64,000 nucleotides of DNA, taken from the NCBI RefSeq assembly GCF_000253115.1, contig NC_014145.1, forward strand, positions 2,728,001 through 2,792,000, given 5' to 3'. Every line of letters begins with the position of its first letter. Within the stretch, counting starts at the first letter, position 1. This document shows positions 8,314 through 18,137 of the stretch, piece by piece. Made by a program: the position numbers and the translations under genes. This stretch comes from Thiomonas arsenitoxydans. Its GTDB lineage: Bacteria; Pseudomonadota; Gammaproteobacteria; Burkholderiales; Burkholderiaceae_C. The notes beneath the pieces are model-generated. The model saw only the letters and a list, made by a program, of their open reading frames with translations. It did not search any database and was not told the DNA's origin.

Positions 8314-9066
8314 ATGTCCAAGACCCGTACCCTCGCCGTTCTGTCCGCCGCTGTTGCAGCCGCTTCGCTCTCCATCGGTCTCGCTTATGCCCAAACCGCC
8401 GTGAATGCCGTTCAGGACGGTCAACTCTCGGCGACGACCTCGACGCGCACGGCCGATCAACAGGCCAAGCCCGCCACTCGCTCCGAGACCGCCACTTTGG
8501 CAAACACCCGTGCTGAAACCCGCACCACGACCCAGAACCACACCCGCACATCAAGCGGCGAATCGGTGCGCAATACATCCGGCCAAACCGGGGCGCAAAA
8601 TCGCACCGAAGCGCAGCATCGCAATACGGTGCAAACACGTTCCGCTACGCAAGGTCAGACGGGCGCCGCCGGAGCAGCCGCTCCCACGCTGCGCACAGGG
8701 GACGCGGGCGTTGGCCAAGGGCTAGGCGCGCGCGCAGGGGCGCAAGTCACCACGCAGGCACCCTCGGTGCAAACTCCTTCAGTGCAAACCCCCAATGCGC
8801 CTGCCGTTGCCTCGCCTGCGGTCACCATTCCCGTGATCAATAGCCCAGCGGTCAATGTGCCTTCGGTCAACACGCCGTCGATCAACGTGCCCGCGGTGAC
8901 AACGCCGCAAATCAACATCCCCGCGGTGGCAACGCCCTCGGTCAACGTGCCGGTAGTGACAACTCCGAGTGTGAATGTTCCGGTGGTGCAGACTCCCACG
9001 GTCAATGTGCCGGTAGTGAATTCCCCGGCCATCAACATCCCGAACTTGATGCGTCCGCAGATGTAA
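8314..9066 (+). CDS. Secreted low-complexity protein with 10-residue V/N/P repeats
   Basis: A 250-residue protein of unknown function. A signal peptide with likely cleavage after AYA (residue 26) is followed by about 100 residues rich in Thr, Arg, Gln and Ser, then a short Gly/Ala stretch. Next come seven consecutive 10-residue units of the pattern NVPxVxTPxV (residues about 171-245) and a short tail. The regular Val/Ile and Pro spacing suggests an extended, fibrous or beta-stacking structure outside the cell. The ATG at 8314 has AGGAG 5-10 bases upstream and a clear promoter at 8215-8242. It is divergent from the DUF6502-DUF5666 unit, whose secreted product has a similar V/P/T-rich tail; a shared role is inferred. 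No homologue of known function is recognised. Confidence 0.75.
   Translation: MSKTRTLAVLSAAVAAASLSIGLAYAQTAVNAVQDGQLSATTSTRTADQQAKPATRSETATLANTRAETRTTTQNHTRTSSGESVRNTSGQTGAQNRTEAQHRNTVQTRSATQGQTGAAGAAAPTLRTGDAGVGQGLGARAGAQVTTQAPSVQTPSVQTPNAPAVASPAVTIPVINSPAVNVPSVNTPSINVPAVTTPQINIPAVATPSVNVPVVTTPSVNVPVVQTPTVNVPVVNSPAINIPNLMRPQM
8824..9048 (+). repeat. Seven 30-bp coding repeats (NVPxVxTPxV)
   Basis: From 8824 the coding sequence repeats with a 30-base period; each unit encodes ten residues, such as NVPSVNTPSI and NVPVVTTPSV, ending with a partial unit NIPNL. Codons vary between units while residues are kept, which argues for selection on the protein rather than recent DNA slippage. Confidence 0.85.
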
Positions 9067-9072
9067 GACGCG

Positions 9073-9101
9073 GCGGCAGTCAGCGAGTGGCTGACTGCCG
9101 C
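9073..9101. terminator. Perfect 12-bp hairpin between convergent genes
   Basis: GCGGCAGTCAGC and GCTGACTGCCGC pair around a GAGTG loop, between the stop codons of the secreted repeat protein and the HAD phosphatase. There is no T tract, so this is a terminator-like hairpin rather than a classic intrinsic terminator. Confidence 0.6.
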
Positions 9102-9103
9102 GC

Positions 9104-9763
9104 TTACCCGTGCTGGGCGAGAAATTCCTGCAGTTCCGCGACGGAATGCACCAGCCCAGCGGGGGACAGCGACTCCAGACGCGCCACATCGTGCGCGCCG
9201 TAGCTCACGCCGATGGCATCGCATTCGGCGTTGAGCGCCATTTGCAGATCGTGCGTGGTGTCGCCCACCATCACGGTGCGCTGCGGCGGGCTGGCAAGTT
9301 CGGCCATGATTTCGTGCAGCATCGCCGGGTGCGGCTTGGAAAAGGTTTCATCAGCGGTGCGGGTGGCGTCGAACAAGCCGCGCAGTTCGGGCCGGTCCAT
9401 CGCCCGCGTCAGACCGATGCGAGACTTTCCGGTCGCCACCGCAAGGTTGTAGCCGGCCGATTTGAGTTCATGCAGCAAATCCAGCACCCCGTCGAACAGC
9501 ACCAGTTCGCCATCGAGCGCGAAGTAATGCTTGCGATAGGCCGCAGCCAGTTTGGGATAGTCGGCATGCGGCAACTCGGGTGCGGCGTGCCGCAGGGCAT
9601 CCTCCAGCCCGAGGCCGATGACATACGACGCCGCCTCGCGACTGGGAACCGTCAGCCCCAGATCCTTGCAAGCCTGCTGGATCGCCCCGGTGATGGCCGC
9701 GGTGGAATCCATCAGCGTGCCGTCCCAGTCGAACACAATCAGGTCATAGTTCTGTCGGTGCAT
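9104..9763 (-). CDS. HAD-IA family hydrolase (phosphoglycolate phosphatase-like)
   Basis: A 219-residue haloacid-dehalogenase-type phosphatase. It has motif I FDWDGTLMDS (nucleophile and general acid Asp residues), motif II VATGKS, the motif III lysine in FSKPHP and motif IV MVGDTTHDLQMA. Gph-like phosphatases dephosphorylate 2-phosphoglycolate from DNA repair, but substrates in this family vary, so the exact one is uncertain. It follows rluC by 23 bases on the same strand, an arrangement common near rne in Burkholderiales. The ATG at 9761-9763 gives a standard N-terminus. Confidence 0.9.
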   Translation of the reverse strand: MHRQNYDLIVFDWDGTLMDSTAAITGAIQQACKDLGLTVPSREAASYVIGLGLEDALRHAAPELPHADYPKLAAAYRKHYFALDGELVLFDGVLDLLHELKSAGYNLAVATGKSRIGLTRAMDRPELRGLFDATRTADETFSKPHPAMLHEIMAELASPPQRTVMVGDTTHDLQMALNAECDAIGVSYGAHDVARLESLSPAGLVHSVAELQEFLAQHG

Positions 9764-9786
9764 GGTGCGGGCAAGGGTTCAGGAAG

Positions 9787-10776
9787 TCAGGACTGCGCGC
9801 ATTGTGCCCGCAAATGATGAAGCCACTGCGCGCAGTTTTCGGGCAAGGGCGCGCGCAGTTCCAGCCGCTCGCCGCTTGCCGGGTGCGCAATCGCCAGCGA
9901 CTCGGCGTGCAAAAACATGCGCCGGAAGGGCGGCACGCCCGCCTGGCCCCGCGCCAGCAGGGCGTTGAGGCTGTCATCCCCATATTTATCGTCGCCGACG
10001 ATGGGATGGCCGCAGTGCGCCAGATGCACCCGGATCTGATGGGTGCGTCCCGTCAGCAACCGCGCCTGCATCAGGCTCAAGCCGCCCCAAGGCCCCAGGC
10101 CCGGCAGCGCAAATTGCTCTTGGGAACGAAACTGAGTACGCGACTCTTGCCCCTGCTGCACGTCCACCCGCACGCGCCGTTCGCCATTGGCGAGCAGGTA
10201 TTTATGCAGCGGCGCCTCGATCATCACCGCCCCACGCGTCCAGAGCCCGGCAACCAGCGCGAGGTAGCGTTTGTCGGCGTGACGTTCGCGCAGCGCCGCG
10301 TGCAGCGTGGTCAACGCGCTGCGCTTCTTGGCGATAAGCAGCAGACCCGAGGTGTCGCGGTCGAGCCGGTGCACCAGTTCGAGAAACTTCGCCGTGGGCC
10401 GCGCCGCGCGCAAAGCCTCGATCACGCCGAAGCTAACCCCCGATCCGCCATGCACCGCCACGCCTTCGGGTTTGTTGATCGCCAGCAGAAAATCATCTTC
10501 AAACACCACGGGAAACTGCAGCGCAGGCGCCGCGCGCGGCGCGTCGGGCTGCGCCACCCGCACCGGCGGAATCCGCACCTGATCGCTCGACTGCAGTTTC
10601 TGATCTGCGCTGGCCCGACCGCCATTGACCCGCACTTCGCCCGATCGCACGATGCGATGAATATGGCTGCGCGGCACGCCCTTGAGGTGGCGCGCCAGAA
10701 AGTTATCCAGCCGCTGCCCCTCGCCCGCATCGCCGACCTGAAGGAGCCGAACCTGGGGAGATGGCGCGGTGTGCAT
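9787..10776 (-). CDS. rluC: 23S rRNA pseudouridine(955/2504/2580) synthase RluC
   Basis: A 329-residue RluA-family pseudouridine synthase. An N-terminal S4 RNA-binding domain (residues about 18-60, QRLDNFLARHL to VRSGEVRVNGG) precedes the catalytic domain with HRLDRDTSG (catalytic Asp139) and the C-terminal RTHQIRVHLAHCGHPIVGDDKYG stretch, quoted here in part as RTHQIRVH. Specificity as RluC rather than RluD is inferred from its position divergent from rne, a conserved pairing. The frame extends upstream, but the ATG at 10774-10776 starts a normal RluC. Confidence 0.92.
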   Translation of the reverse strand: MHTAPSPQVRLLQVGDAGEGQRLDNFLARHLKGVPRSHIHRIVRSGEVRVNGGRASADQKLQSSDQVRIPPVRVAQPDAPRAAPALQFPVVFEDDFLLAINKPEGVAVHGGSGVSFGVIEALRAARPTAKFLELVHRLDRDTSGLLLIAKKRSALTTLHAALRERHADKRYLALVAGLWTRGAVMIEAPLHKYLLANGERRVRVDVQQGQESRTQFRSQEQFALPGLGPWGGLSLMQARLLTGRTHQIRVHLAHCGHPIVGDDKYGDDSLNALLARGQAGVPPFRRMFLHAESLAIAHPASGERLELRAPLPENCAQWLHHLRAQCAQS

Positions 10777-11529
10777 ATAATCGAGCGTGAAGTTGTGAAG
10801 TTGGAAGACCGAATTTTGGCAATATTTCCGCGAAGTTGCGTGCAGTTTTACATGATGCACCTGCGCGACGTGCCAAAAGCGGAAAGACTGCTTCCTGACA
10901 GGTTTTCGTGCGGGTACTGCATGTGCCCGGGTTGCTGATATCACCCGATACGAGTGCATGCGAAACCGGCGAATCTGCCGTGACAGGAAAGGCATTCTAG
11001 GTTCAGCTTCACACTGCTCGTTTTGCCACACCACCGATTCCGGTCGGGGCAGATCGGACAGACTTCACCGAAATGAGCGTTGGCCCAAAGCCCGAGTGAT
11101 GCCGTCGCGCAAATGCGTTTGACGCCTGCGACGACCGCCCGGCTTTGCCATCCTGGATCTGAAACCTTGAATCGACTCTTCGCCCTCGACCGCCCCTCAG
11201 CACTGATTCTGCGCTGCGTGCTTTTGTTGTTGGCGAAATCTGCTTGTGCTCACCTGCCGCGAACCCTCTGCTCCCCCGCTGTTGCGCCTGATCGCTGCAA
11301 CAGCCTGCGCATCGCCACGCCTGGGCCAAACGCCCTGCATCGCGAAGACCACGCGCTCCGAGGCAGACCGATTGGTGGAGGTTTTTGCATGAGTCCTGTC
11401 TGATTCTGCCCGCCGGGCGTGCCGCACATCAGCGGCGAACCCGGCCTGGTTTTAGCTCCGGAGATCAACGCATGGGGGCGCCCTGGCGCCCGCTTTGTAT
11501 CGGCCGCATGAAGTGGCCAGGAGCTTGAA
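10777..11529. other. Long rluC-rne intergenic region / probable rne leader
   Basis: About 750 bases separate rluC from rne. I see no convincing gene here. RNase E genes often have long, autoregulated 5' untranslated regions, and this spacing fits that. A TATAAT box lies at 10776-10781 on the plus strand, without a good -35 element. Close to rne, GGGCGC (11476-11481) and GCGCCC (11486-11491) can form a short hairpin. The rne start at 11530 has an AGGAG purine stretch just before it. No ribozyme or riboswitch class is recognised. Confidence 0.5.
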
Positions 11530-14500
11530 ATGAAACGCATGTTGTTCAACGCCACGCAGTCGGAAGAATTGCGCGTGGCCATCGTCGATGGACAGAAACT
11601 TCTCGACATCGATATCGAACAGGCCGGGCGCGAGCAGCGCAAGGGCAATATCTACAAGGCCGTCGTCACCCGCGTCGAGCCCTCGCTCGAAGCCTGTTTC
11701 GTCGATTACGGCGAAGAGCGCCACGGCTTTCTGCCGTTCAAGGAAATTTCGCGCCAGTACTTCAAGGAGGGCGTTTCCCCCTCCCAGGCGCGCATTCAGG
11801 ACGTGATCACCGAAGGCCAGCAACTGCTGGTGCAGGTGGAAAAAGAAGAGCGCGGCAACAAGGGCGCGGCGCTGACCACCATCATCTCGCTGGCCGGGCG
11901 CTATCTGGTACTCATGCCCAACAATCCGCGCGGCGGTGGCGTGAGCCGTCGCATCGAAGGCGAAGACCGCCAGGAATTGCGCGAGACGATGGACCAGCTC
12001 CAGCATCCCGAAGGCATGAGCCTGATCGCCCGCACCGCAGGCATCGGCCGCAGCGCAGAAGAATTGCAATGGGACTTGAATTACCTGCTCAAACTCTGGA
12101 GCGCCGTGCGCGACGCTTCGGAGACGCAAAAGGGCGCCTTCCTGATCTATCAGGAATCTTCGCTGGTCATCCGCGCCATCCGCGACTACTTCACCAGTGA
12201 CATCGGCGAAATTCTGATCGACACCGAAGACGTGTTCGAGCAGGCACGGCAGTTCATGCTGCACGTCATGCCCGACACGGTCGACCGCGTCAAGCGCTAC
12301 CGCGACGATCTGCCGCTGTTCTCGCGCTTTCAGATTGAGCAGCAGATCGAAACCGCCTATTCGCGCACGGTCAACCTGCCGGCCGGCGGCGCCATCGTCA
12401 TCGACCACACCGAAGCGCTGGTGGCGGTGGACGTCAACTCCGCACGCTCCACGCGCGGCAATGCCATCGAAGACACCGCTCTGCGCACCAACCTCGAAGC
12501 CGCCGACGAAGTCGCCCGCCAGATGCGGCTGCGCGACCTTGGCGGCCTGATCGTGGTCGACTTCATCGACATGGAAGAGCCGCGCAACCAGCGCGCGGTC
12601 GAAGACCGCCTGCGCGACGCCATGCGCCAAGACCGCGCCCGCGTGCAGGTGAGCAAGATTTCCAAGTTCGGCCTGCTCGAACTCTCGCGCCAACGCCTGC
12701 GCCCCGCCCTGTCGGAAGGCGCTTACGTGACCTGCCCGCGCTGCAATGGCACCGGCCACATCCGCGATACCGAATCGAGCGCCCTGCAAATCCTGCGCAT
12801 CATCCAGGAAGAGGCCATGAAGGAAGGCACGGCCGCCGTGCACGTGCAAGTGCCAGTGGAAGTCGCCTCCTTCCTGCTCAACGAAAAGCGCGCCGAGATC
12901 ACCAAAATCGAACTGCGCCAGCGTCTGTCGGTGCTGCTGATCCCCAACAAGCACCTCGACACGCCCAACTACAAGCTCGAACGCCTCAAGCACGACGATC
13001 CGCGCCTGGACAATCTGCCCACCAGCTACAAAATGGCTGACGAGGCCGAAGAAGACACGGCCATCACACGTCGCGAAAAAGAACAGCGCCCGCGTCAGGA
13101 AGCCCTGGTGCGCGGCATCACCCCGGAAGGCCCGGCCCCGGTCATGCCCGCCCCGGCTGCCGACGAGGCTCCCGCCCCCGCACCGGCCCCGGCGGTTGCA
13201 ACCCCCGCCGCCGCGCCTGCTGCTGCCGCAACGGCTGGCGGCGGTTTGTTTGGCTGGGTCAAGCGTCTGTTCTCCGCCGAACCACAACCCTCCGCTGCCG
13301 TGCAAGAGCCGCCGGTTGCGGCGCAGCCTGCCACCCCGGCCCTGACCAAGGCGGATGGGCAAGGCGGCCGCGGCGCACGCACGGCTTCCGGCCAAAACGG
13401 CAACCGCCGTCGCGGCGGCCGTGACCGCCAGCGCGAAGGCCAGGGCGAAAACCGTCAGCGCGGCAACCCGGCCGTTGGCACCCAACCCGCCGAAGCCGCC
13501 GAAACCGCAGCAGGAGAAACCACCAACCCCCGCAACCGGCCACCCCGCGGTCAACAGAGCCAAGCCGAACGCAGCGAGCGCCCCAAGCGCGAGCGCGACC
13601 CAGAAGAGGCCGCGGCCCGCAAGGAGCGCGCGCAAGCCGTACCTGAGCAAACCCGCGCACCCGGCGAAGAATCGGCCACGGATACGGCCGAACGCTCCTC
13701 CGAACGTGCATCCGGAAGCGGGCGTGGCGGCAATCGCCGCCCGCGTCGTGAGCCCGTTGAAGCGGCGCCCGAAGCCGAACTGATCGATGCTCAGGCGCTT
13801 GAAACCCAAGCCGAGGGTGATACCGAGGCAACCCCAGCCCTGACCGAAGGAAGGGGTGACGAAGCGCAGACCGAGCGCAAATCGCGCAATCGCCGCGGTC
13901 GTGGCCGCCGTGGTGGACGCCGCGAAGGCGCCGCCGCTGACGAGAACGGCAATCTGAGCGCCGAAGCGAACGAAGCCGTTACCGATGCCGATGCGGACGA
14001 AACAGCGGGTCGCAGCTTCGGCTCCCTGGCCGCGCCGCTGGCTTTGGGCGCCGTCGAAGCCCCCGCCGCGCCCGCGCTGGAAGATCAGACACCGCTGATC
14101 CTCATCAGGATCGACGCCCCGGCCGACCTGGCCCTGGAGGCTGCTCAGCCTGCCCCTCGGCCCGTTGCCCGGCCTTCCGAAGAAGCGCCGCTCGCCGCGC
14201 CCGACTCCCCGCCCGCCGCAGCAGAGTCGTCCTCCCTGATCGTCACAGCGGTTGAAAAAGCCACTGTGGCAACGACGTCCGCAGCCGAGCCCGCACCCGC
14301 ACAGGCCGCTGCCGCCTATGTGCTGCCGGTCGATGCTCTGCAAGCAACGGCGCAAGCAGCCGGGCTGCAATGGGTGCAGTCCAATGCTGACGCCATCCGC
14401 CGCGTGCAGGAAGAACTGGCCGCGCAACCCGCGCCCATTCATGTGCCGCGCGAACGCAAGCCCGCGCCCAAGCTCGACGATGGCCCGCTGATTCTGGTGG

Positions 14501-14559
14501 AAACCGCTCGCCCGCTGCCTACGCTGCAACTGCCGGAAAACAATCCGCCGGCGCATTGA
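11530..14559 (+). CDS. rne: Ribonuclease E
   Basis: A 1009-residue essential endoribonuclease that starts mRNA decay and processes rRNA and tRNA. Its catalytic half is canonical: the S1 domain (about residues 39-119), the DNase I-like catalytic residues D301 ([10 protein letters not shown]) and D344 (VVDFIDME), and the Zn-link CPRCNGTG (C402 and C405). Around residue 570 an amphipathic helix [11 protein letters not shown] resembles a membrane-targeting segment. The C-terminal half is disordered, rich in Ala, Pro, Glu and Arg, with RGG/RRGR RNA-binding patches. A short conserved tail ([16 protein letters not shown]) closes it. It is divergent from rluC and preceded by a long leader. Its stop codon lies within a short tandem repeat. 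Confidence 0.98.
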   Translation: MKRMLFNATQSEELRVAIVDGQKLLDIDIEQAGREQRKGNIYKAVVTRVEPSLEACFVDYGEERHGFLPFKEISRQYFKEGVSPSQARIQDVITEGQQLLVQVEKEERGNKGAALTTIISLAGRYLVLMPNNPRGGGVSRRIEGEDRQELRETMDQLQHPEGMSLIARTAGIGRSAEELQWDLNYLLKLWSAVRDASETQKGAFLIYQESSLVIRAIRDYFTSDIGEILIDTEDVFEQARQFMLHVMPDTVDRVKRYRDDLPLFSRFQIEQQIETAYSRTVNLPAGGAIVIDHTEALVAVDVNSARSTRGNAIEDTALRTNLEAADEVARQMRLRDLGGLIVVDFIDMEEPRNQRAVEDRLRDAMRQDRARVQVSKISKFGLLELSRQRLRPALSEGAYVTCPRCNGTGHIRDTESSALQILRIIQEEAMKEGTAAVHVQVPVEVASFLLNEKRAEITKIELRQRLSVLLIPNKHLDTPNYKLERLKHDDPRLDNLPTSYKMADEAEEDTAITRREKEQRPRQEALVRGITPEGPAPVMPAPAADEAPAPAPAPAVATPAAAPAAAATAGGGLFGWVKRLFSAEPQPSAAVQEPPVAAQPATPALTKADGQGGRGARTASGQNGNRRRGGRDRQREGQGENRQRGNPAVGTQPAEAAETAAGETTNPRNRPPRGQQSQAERSERPKRERDPEEAAARKERAQAVPEQTRAPGEESATDTAERSSERASGSGRGGNRRPRREPVEAAPEAELIDAQALETQAEGDTEATPALTEGRGDEAQTERKSRNRRGRGRRGGRREGAAADENGNLSAEANEAVTDADADETAGRSFGSLAAPLALGAVEAPAAPALEDQTPLILIRIDAPADLALEAAQPAPRPVARPSEEAPLAAPDSPPAAAESSSLIVTAVEKATVATTSAAEPAPAQAAAAYVLPVDALQATAQAAGLQWVQSNADAIRRVQEELAAQPAPIHVPRERKPAPKLDDGPLILVETARPLPTLQLPENNPPAH

Positions 14560-14605
14560 TCGGCGGGATCGGTCGGCGGGATCGGTCGGCGAAATTGGTC
14601 GGCTT
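14558..14605. repeat. 13-bp tandem repeat between rne and the epimerase gene
   Basis: About 3.5 units of a 13-base motif: GATCGGCGG (14558-14566), GATCGGTCGGCGG (14567-14579), GATCGGTCGGCGA (14580-14592) and AATTGGTCGGCTT (14593-14605). The repeat begins in the rne stop codon and ends in the stop codon of the convergent gene, filling the whole space between them. Confidence 0.85.
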
Positions 14606-15530
14606 ATCGAACCTCGCCTGAACGCAACCCTAGCAGCACCTCGGGGTAGCGCAGGCGAGCGCCGAGTTCGGCTTTCATGCGCGTGTTGTCCAGTCTTCTC
14701 GATTCGCGCATGAAACTGAGCATCATCGGGCTCAGGCCCGATGCTAGTGCCTGGTCACGCGCTACACGCACAGGCCGAGGCAAACCATAGAGATCGGCGG
14801 CGAGATCGAAGTAGTCTCCCATGCGCAGCGTGCTGTCGTCACAGACGTTATAGACCCGCCCCGGCGCGGCGCGCTCCAGCGCCAGTAAACACAGCCGCGC
14901 CAGATCGTCGGCGTGAATGTGGTTGGTGTAAACATCATCAGCAGGCGCCAGCACCGGCAATCCGCGCTCCAGTCGGCCCTTGGGCGAACGCGACCCACCG
15001 TCGTAAATGCCGGGGATGCGCAGCAAGCCCACGCGCCAGCGATGCTGCACACCGGCGCGGCGCCAGAGGCGCTCGGCATCGCAGCGGCGTTGCGCGCGTT
15101 CGGTTTGCGGTTGGCACGGGCGCGTCTCTGGCGCGAGTTCGCCCTGGCAATCGCCGTACACCCCCGAGGTGCTGGCATAGACCACGCGCAAGGTATTTTT
15201 CCCGGGGCCAGATAACATGCCCGACTGTTTCAGTCTGGAAATCAGGTGGCGACTGCGCTGATCGCGCGGGCCGGACGTATCGCCCGGCGGGGCCAGCATC
15301 AGCACCCGTTGGGGCGCAAGCTGGGCCAGCCGCCACAGGGTTTGCGGCTGATCGAGATTGCCGACGAGGGGCACGATGCCTGCGGAGCGCAAGCTCTCCA
15401 GCCGCTGGGGCGATGAAGTCAGCGCCAGCAGCCGGTAGCGCCCGCGCGCCAAGGCCGCCACCCGCATGCCGATGTCGCCACAGCCTACGATGAGCAGCCG
15501 TGGTCGGCCGCGTCCAGATTGATCGTTCAC
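14604..15530 (-). CDS. NAD(P)-dependent epimerase/SDR-like protein (YeeZ-type)
   Basis: A 308-residue extended-SDR-like protein with an N-terminal Rossmann fold (LLIVGCGDIGMRVAALA), a YASTSGVYG stretch equivalent to the SDR active-site Ser/Tyr region, LLRIPGIYD, and NHIHADDLARLC near residue 205. It resembles YeeZ-type NAD-dependent epimerases/dehydratases; the substrate is unknown. The start is a GTG at 15528-15530, since no ATG lies near the Rossmann motif. It is divergent from the ferredoxin-reductase gene, with only 24 bases between the two start codons, so their promoters must overlap the opposite coding regions. Confidence 0.82.
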   Translation of the reverse strand: MNDQSGRGRPRLLIVGCGDIGMRVAALARGRYRLLALTSSPQRLESLRSAGIVPLVGNLDQPQTLWRLAQLAPQRVLMLAPPGDTSGPRDQRSRHLISRLKQSGMLSGPGKNTLRVVYASTSGVYGDCQGELAPETRPCQPQTERAQRRCDAERLWRRAGVQHRWRVGLLRIPGIYDGGSRSPKGRLERGLPVLAPADDVYTNHIHADDLARLCLLALERAAPGRVYNVCDDSTLRMGDYFDLAADLYGLPRPVRVARDQALASGLSPMMLSFMRESRRLDNTRMKAELGARLRYPEVLLGLRSGEVR

Positions 15531-15554
15531 AGTTCACACCTAATCATTGTTCAC

Positions 15555-16586
15555 ATGAGTCATCAAGTCACCGTTCAGCCCAGCGGCCACCAATACGCCG
15601 CCGAGGCCGAAGAAACCCTGCTCGCAGCCGCCATCCGTCAATCGGTCGGCCTGCCCTACGGCTGCCAGGACGGCGCCTGCGGCTCTTGCAAATGCAAGCT
15701 GCTCCAGGGTGAGATCGAGCTGGGCGTTCACCAGCTCAAGGCGCTGAGCGAGGCCGAACGGGCGCAGGGCTTCATTCTCGCCTGCCGCGCCAAGGCGCTC
15801 ACCGATGTGGTGATCGAAAGCCACGAAGTGGTTGGCGCGGGCGAATTTGCGGTGAAAAAAATGCCGGCCCGGGTCAGCAGCATCGAGCATCTCGCCCCCG
15901 ATGTGGTGCGGGTGATGTTGCAACTGCCTGCGGCCGATCCGCTCCGCTATCGCGCCGGGCAATACATCCAGTTTCTGCTGCGTGATGGCGCACGGCGCAG
16001 CTATTCCATGGCCAGCGCGCCCAGCGAATCCCCGCAGGTCGAACTGCATCTGCGGCACATGCCGGGCGGCAAGTTCACCGATCATGTGTTCACCGCGATG
16101 AAAGAGAAAGAGATCCAGCGCATCGAAGGCCCGTTCGGTAGTTTTTTCCTGCGCGACGACCCCGAAAACAAGCCCTTGATCTTCTTGGCTTCCGGCACAG
16201 GTTTCGCACCGATCAAGGCCATCCTCGAGCAGATGCGCACCAACGCCGACCCGCGCGAGGTCACGCTGTATTGGGGCGGTCGCAAGCAGCAAGACCTCTA
16301 CCTGCACGACTGGGCGGTACAACAATGCGCCGCCATGCCGCATCTGCGCTTCATTCCTGTGCTCTCCGAGCCTGACGCCGACTGGAGCGGGCGAACGGGT
16401 TTCGTCCATCGGGCCGTGATGGACGATGTGCCCGACCTTTCCGGCCATGCGGTTTACGCCTGCGGCGCTCCCGTCATGGTCGAAGCCGCGCAGCGCGATT
16501 TCACCCAGCAGTGCAAGCTCCCCGAAGACGCCTTCTTCGCCGACGCCTTCACCACCGAGGCCGACAAGGCAGGGGCGAAAGCCTGA
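15555..16586 (+). CDS. 2Fe-2S ferredoxin-NAD(P)H reductase fusion (CDP-6-deoxy-glucoseen reductase-like)
   Basis: A 343-residue electron-transfer flavoprotein. The N-terminal 2Fe-2S ferredoxin domain has cysteines C37, C42, C45 and C77 (YGCQDGACGSC plus a later ACRAK). Then follow the FAD-binding domain with RSYSMAS (residues 148-154) and the NAD(P)-binding domain with ASGTGFAPIKA and a C-terminal YACGAPVMV. The architecture matches AscD-like reductases and oxygenase reductase subunits. No partner oxygenase or dehydratase is adjacent, so its electron acceptor is unknown. The ATG at 15555 is chosen because earlier codons in frame overlap the divergent gene. It ends at an intrinsic terminator. 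Confidence 0.88.
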   Translation: MSHQVTVQPSGHQYAAEAEETLLAAAIRQSVGLPYGCQDGACGSCKCKLLQGEIELGVHQLKALSEAERAQGFILACRAKALTDVVIESHEVVGAGEFAVKKMPARVSSIEHLAPDVVRVMLQLPAADPLRYRAGQYIQFLLRDGARRSYSMASAPSESPQVELHLRHMPGGKFTDHVFTAMKEKEIQRIEGPFGSFFLRDDPENKPLIFLASGTGFAPIKAILEQMRTNADPREVTLYWGGRKQQDLYLHDWAVQQCAAMPHLRFIPVLSEPDADWSGRTGFVHRAVMDDVPDLSGHAVYACGAPVMVEAAQRDFTQQCKLPEDAFFADAFTTEADKAGAKA

Positions 16587-16607
16587 AGCGCCAGACACCG
16601 TGAAAAC

Positions 16608-16636
16608 AAAAAGGCCCGCATATTGCAGGCCTTTTT
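16608..16636. terminator. Rho-independent terminator between reductase gene and livF
   Basis: AAAAAGGCC (16608-16616) and GGCCTTTTT (16628-16636) form the stem, with A and T tracts on both strands, so it serves both the reductase gene and convergent livF. Confidence 0.9.
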
Positions 16637-16650
16637 GATCATCGGATCGC

Positions 16651-17364
<714 letters not shown>

Positions 17365-17366
17365 GC

Positions 17367-18137
17367 TCAGTGCTCCCCTGCGCCCAGATAGGCTTCGATG
17401 ACTTTCGGATTTTTCTGCACTTCGGCGGGCACCCCTTCGGCAATGATCTTGCCGTAATCGAGTACGGTCACCCGGTCGCACAGGCCCATGACCAGCTTCA
17501 CATCGTGCTCGATGATGAGAATGGTGCGGCCGTCTTTCTGGATCGCGGTGAGCAGCTCGCGCAGCTGCAGTTTTTCCGTGGCGTTCATGCCGGCCGCGGG
17601 CTCGTCGAGCGCCAGCAGTTGCGGATCGGTAGCCAAAGCGCGGGCGATTTCCAGGCGGCGCTGGTCGCCATACGACAGCGTGCGGGCGCGGAAATCGGCA
17701 TACCGCTCGATGCCCACATAGGCCAGCAGTTCACGCGCCCGTTCGCGGATGGCTTTTTCCTCGGTCTTGAAATGCCGGGTGCGGAACACCGCGCCGATCA
17801 GCGCGCTATTGGTACGCACATGCCGCCCGACCATCACGTTCTCCAGCGCCGTCATGTCCGGAAACAGGCGGATGTTCTGGAACGTGCGGGCAATGCCCTC
17901 ACGCGCCACCTGATGCACCGCGGCCGGCTTGTAAGCCTTGCCGGCCAGGATGAAATCGCCCGAATCGGGCGGATACAGCCCGGTGATGACGTTGAAAAAC
18001 GTGGTCTTGCCCGCCCCATTGGGGCCGATCAGGCCGTAGATCTGGCCGCGGTCGATCTGGATGCCGACATCGTTCAGAGCCTGCAAGCCGCCAAAGCGTT
18101 TGGATGCGCCACTCACGCGCAGAACCGTGTCGCTCAT
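17367..18137 (-). CDS. livG: Branched-chain amino-acid ABC transporter ATP-binding protein LivG
   Basis: A 256-residue ABC ATPase, partner of LivF. Walker A GPNGAGKTTFFNVITG, signature LSYGDQRRLEIARAL with the LivG-type tyrosine, Walker B LLALDEPAAGMN, and the C-terminal GKIIAEGVPAEVQ segment identify it. Its ATG overlaps the livM stop by four bases (18134-18137). Upstream in-frame codons exist inside livM but the family start is MSDTVLRVSG. Confidence 0.92.
   Translation of the reverse strand: MSDTVLRVSGASKRFGGLQALNDVGIQIDRGQIYGLIGPNGAGKTTFFNVITGLYPPDSGDFILAGKAYKPAAVHQVAREGIARTFQNIRLFPDMTALENVMVGRHVRTNSALIGAVFRTRHFKTEEKAIRERARELLAYVGIERYADFRARTLSYGDQRRLEIARALATDPQLLALDEPAAGMNATEKLQLRELLTAIQKDGRTILIIEHDVKLVMGLCDRVTVLDYGKIIAEGVPAEVQKNPKVIEAYLGAGEH

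Noticed and set aside
8824..9048. Regular 30-base repeats considered as a CRISPR array.
   Set aside because: Units are contiguous with no spacers, are in frame with a secreted protein, and vary at codon level.
11452..14556. A 1034-codon open frame antisense to rne.
   Set aside because: It is the mirror of the GC-rich rne coding sequence; its translation is Gly/Arg/Ala low complexity with no family motif.
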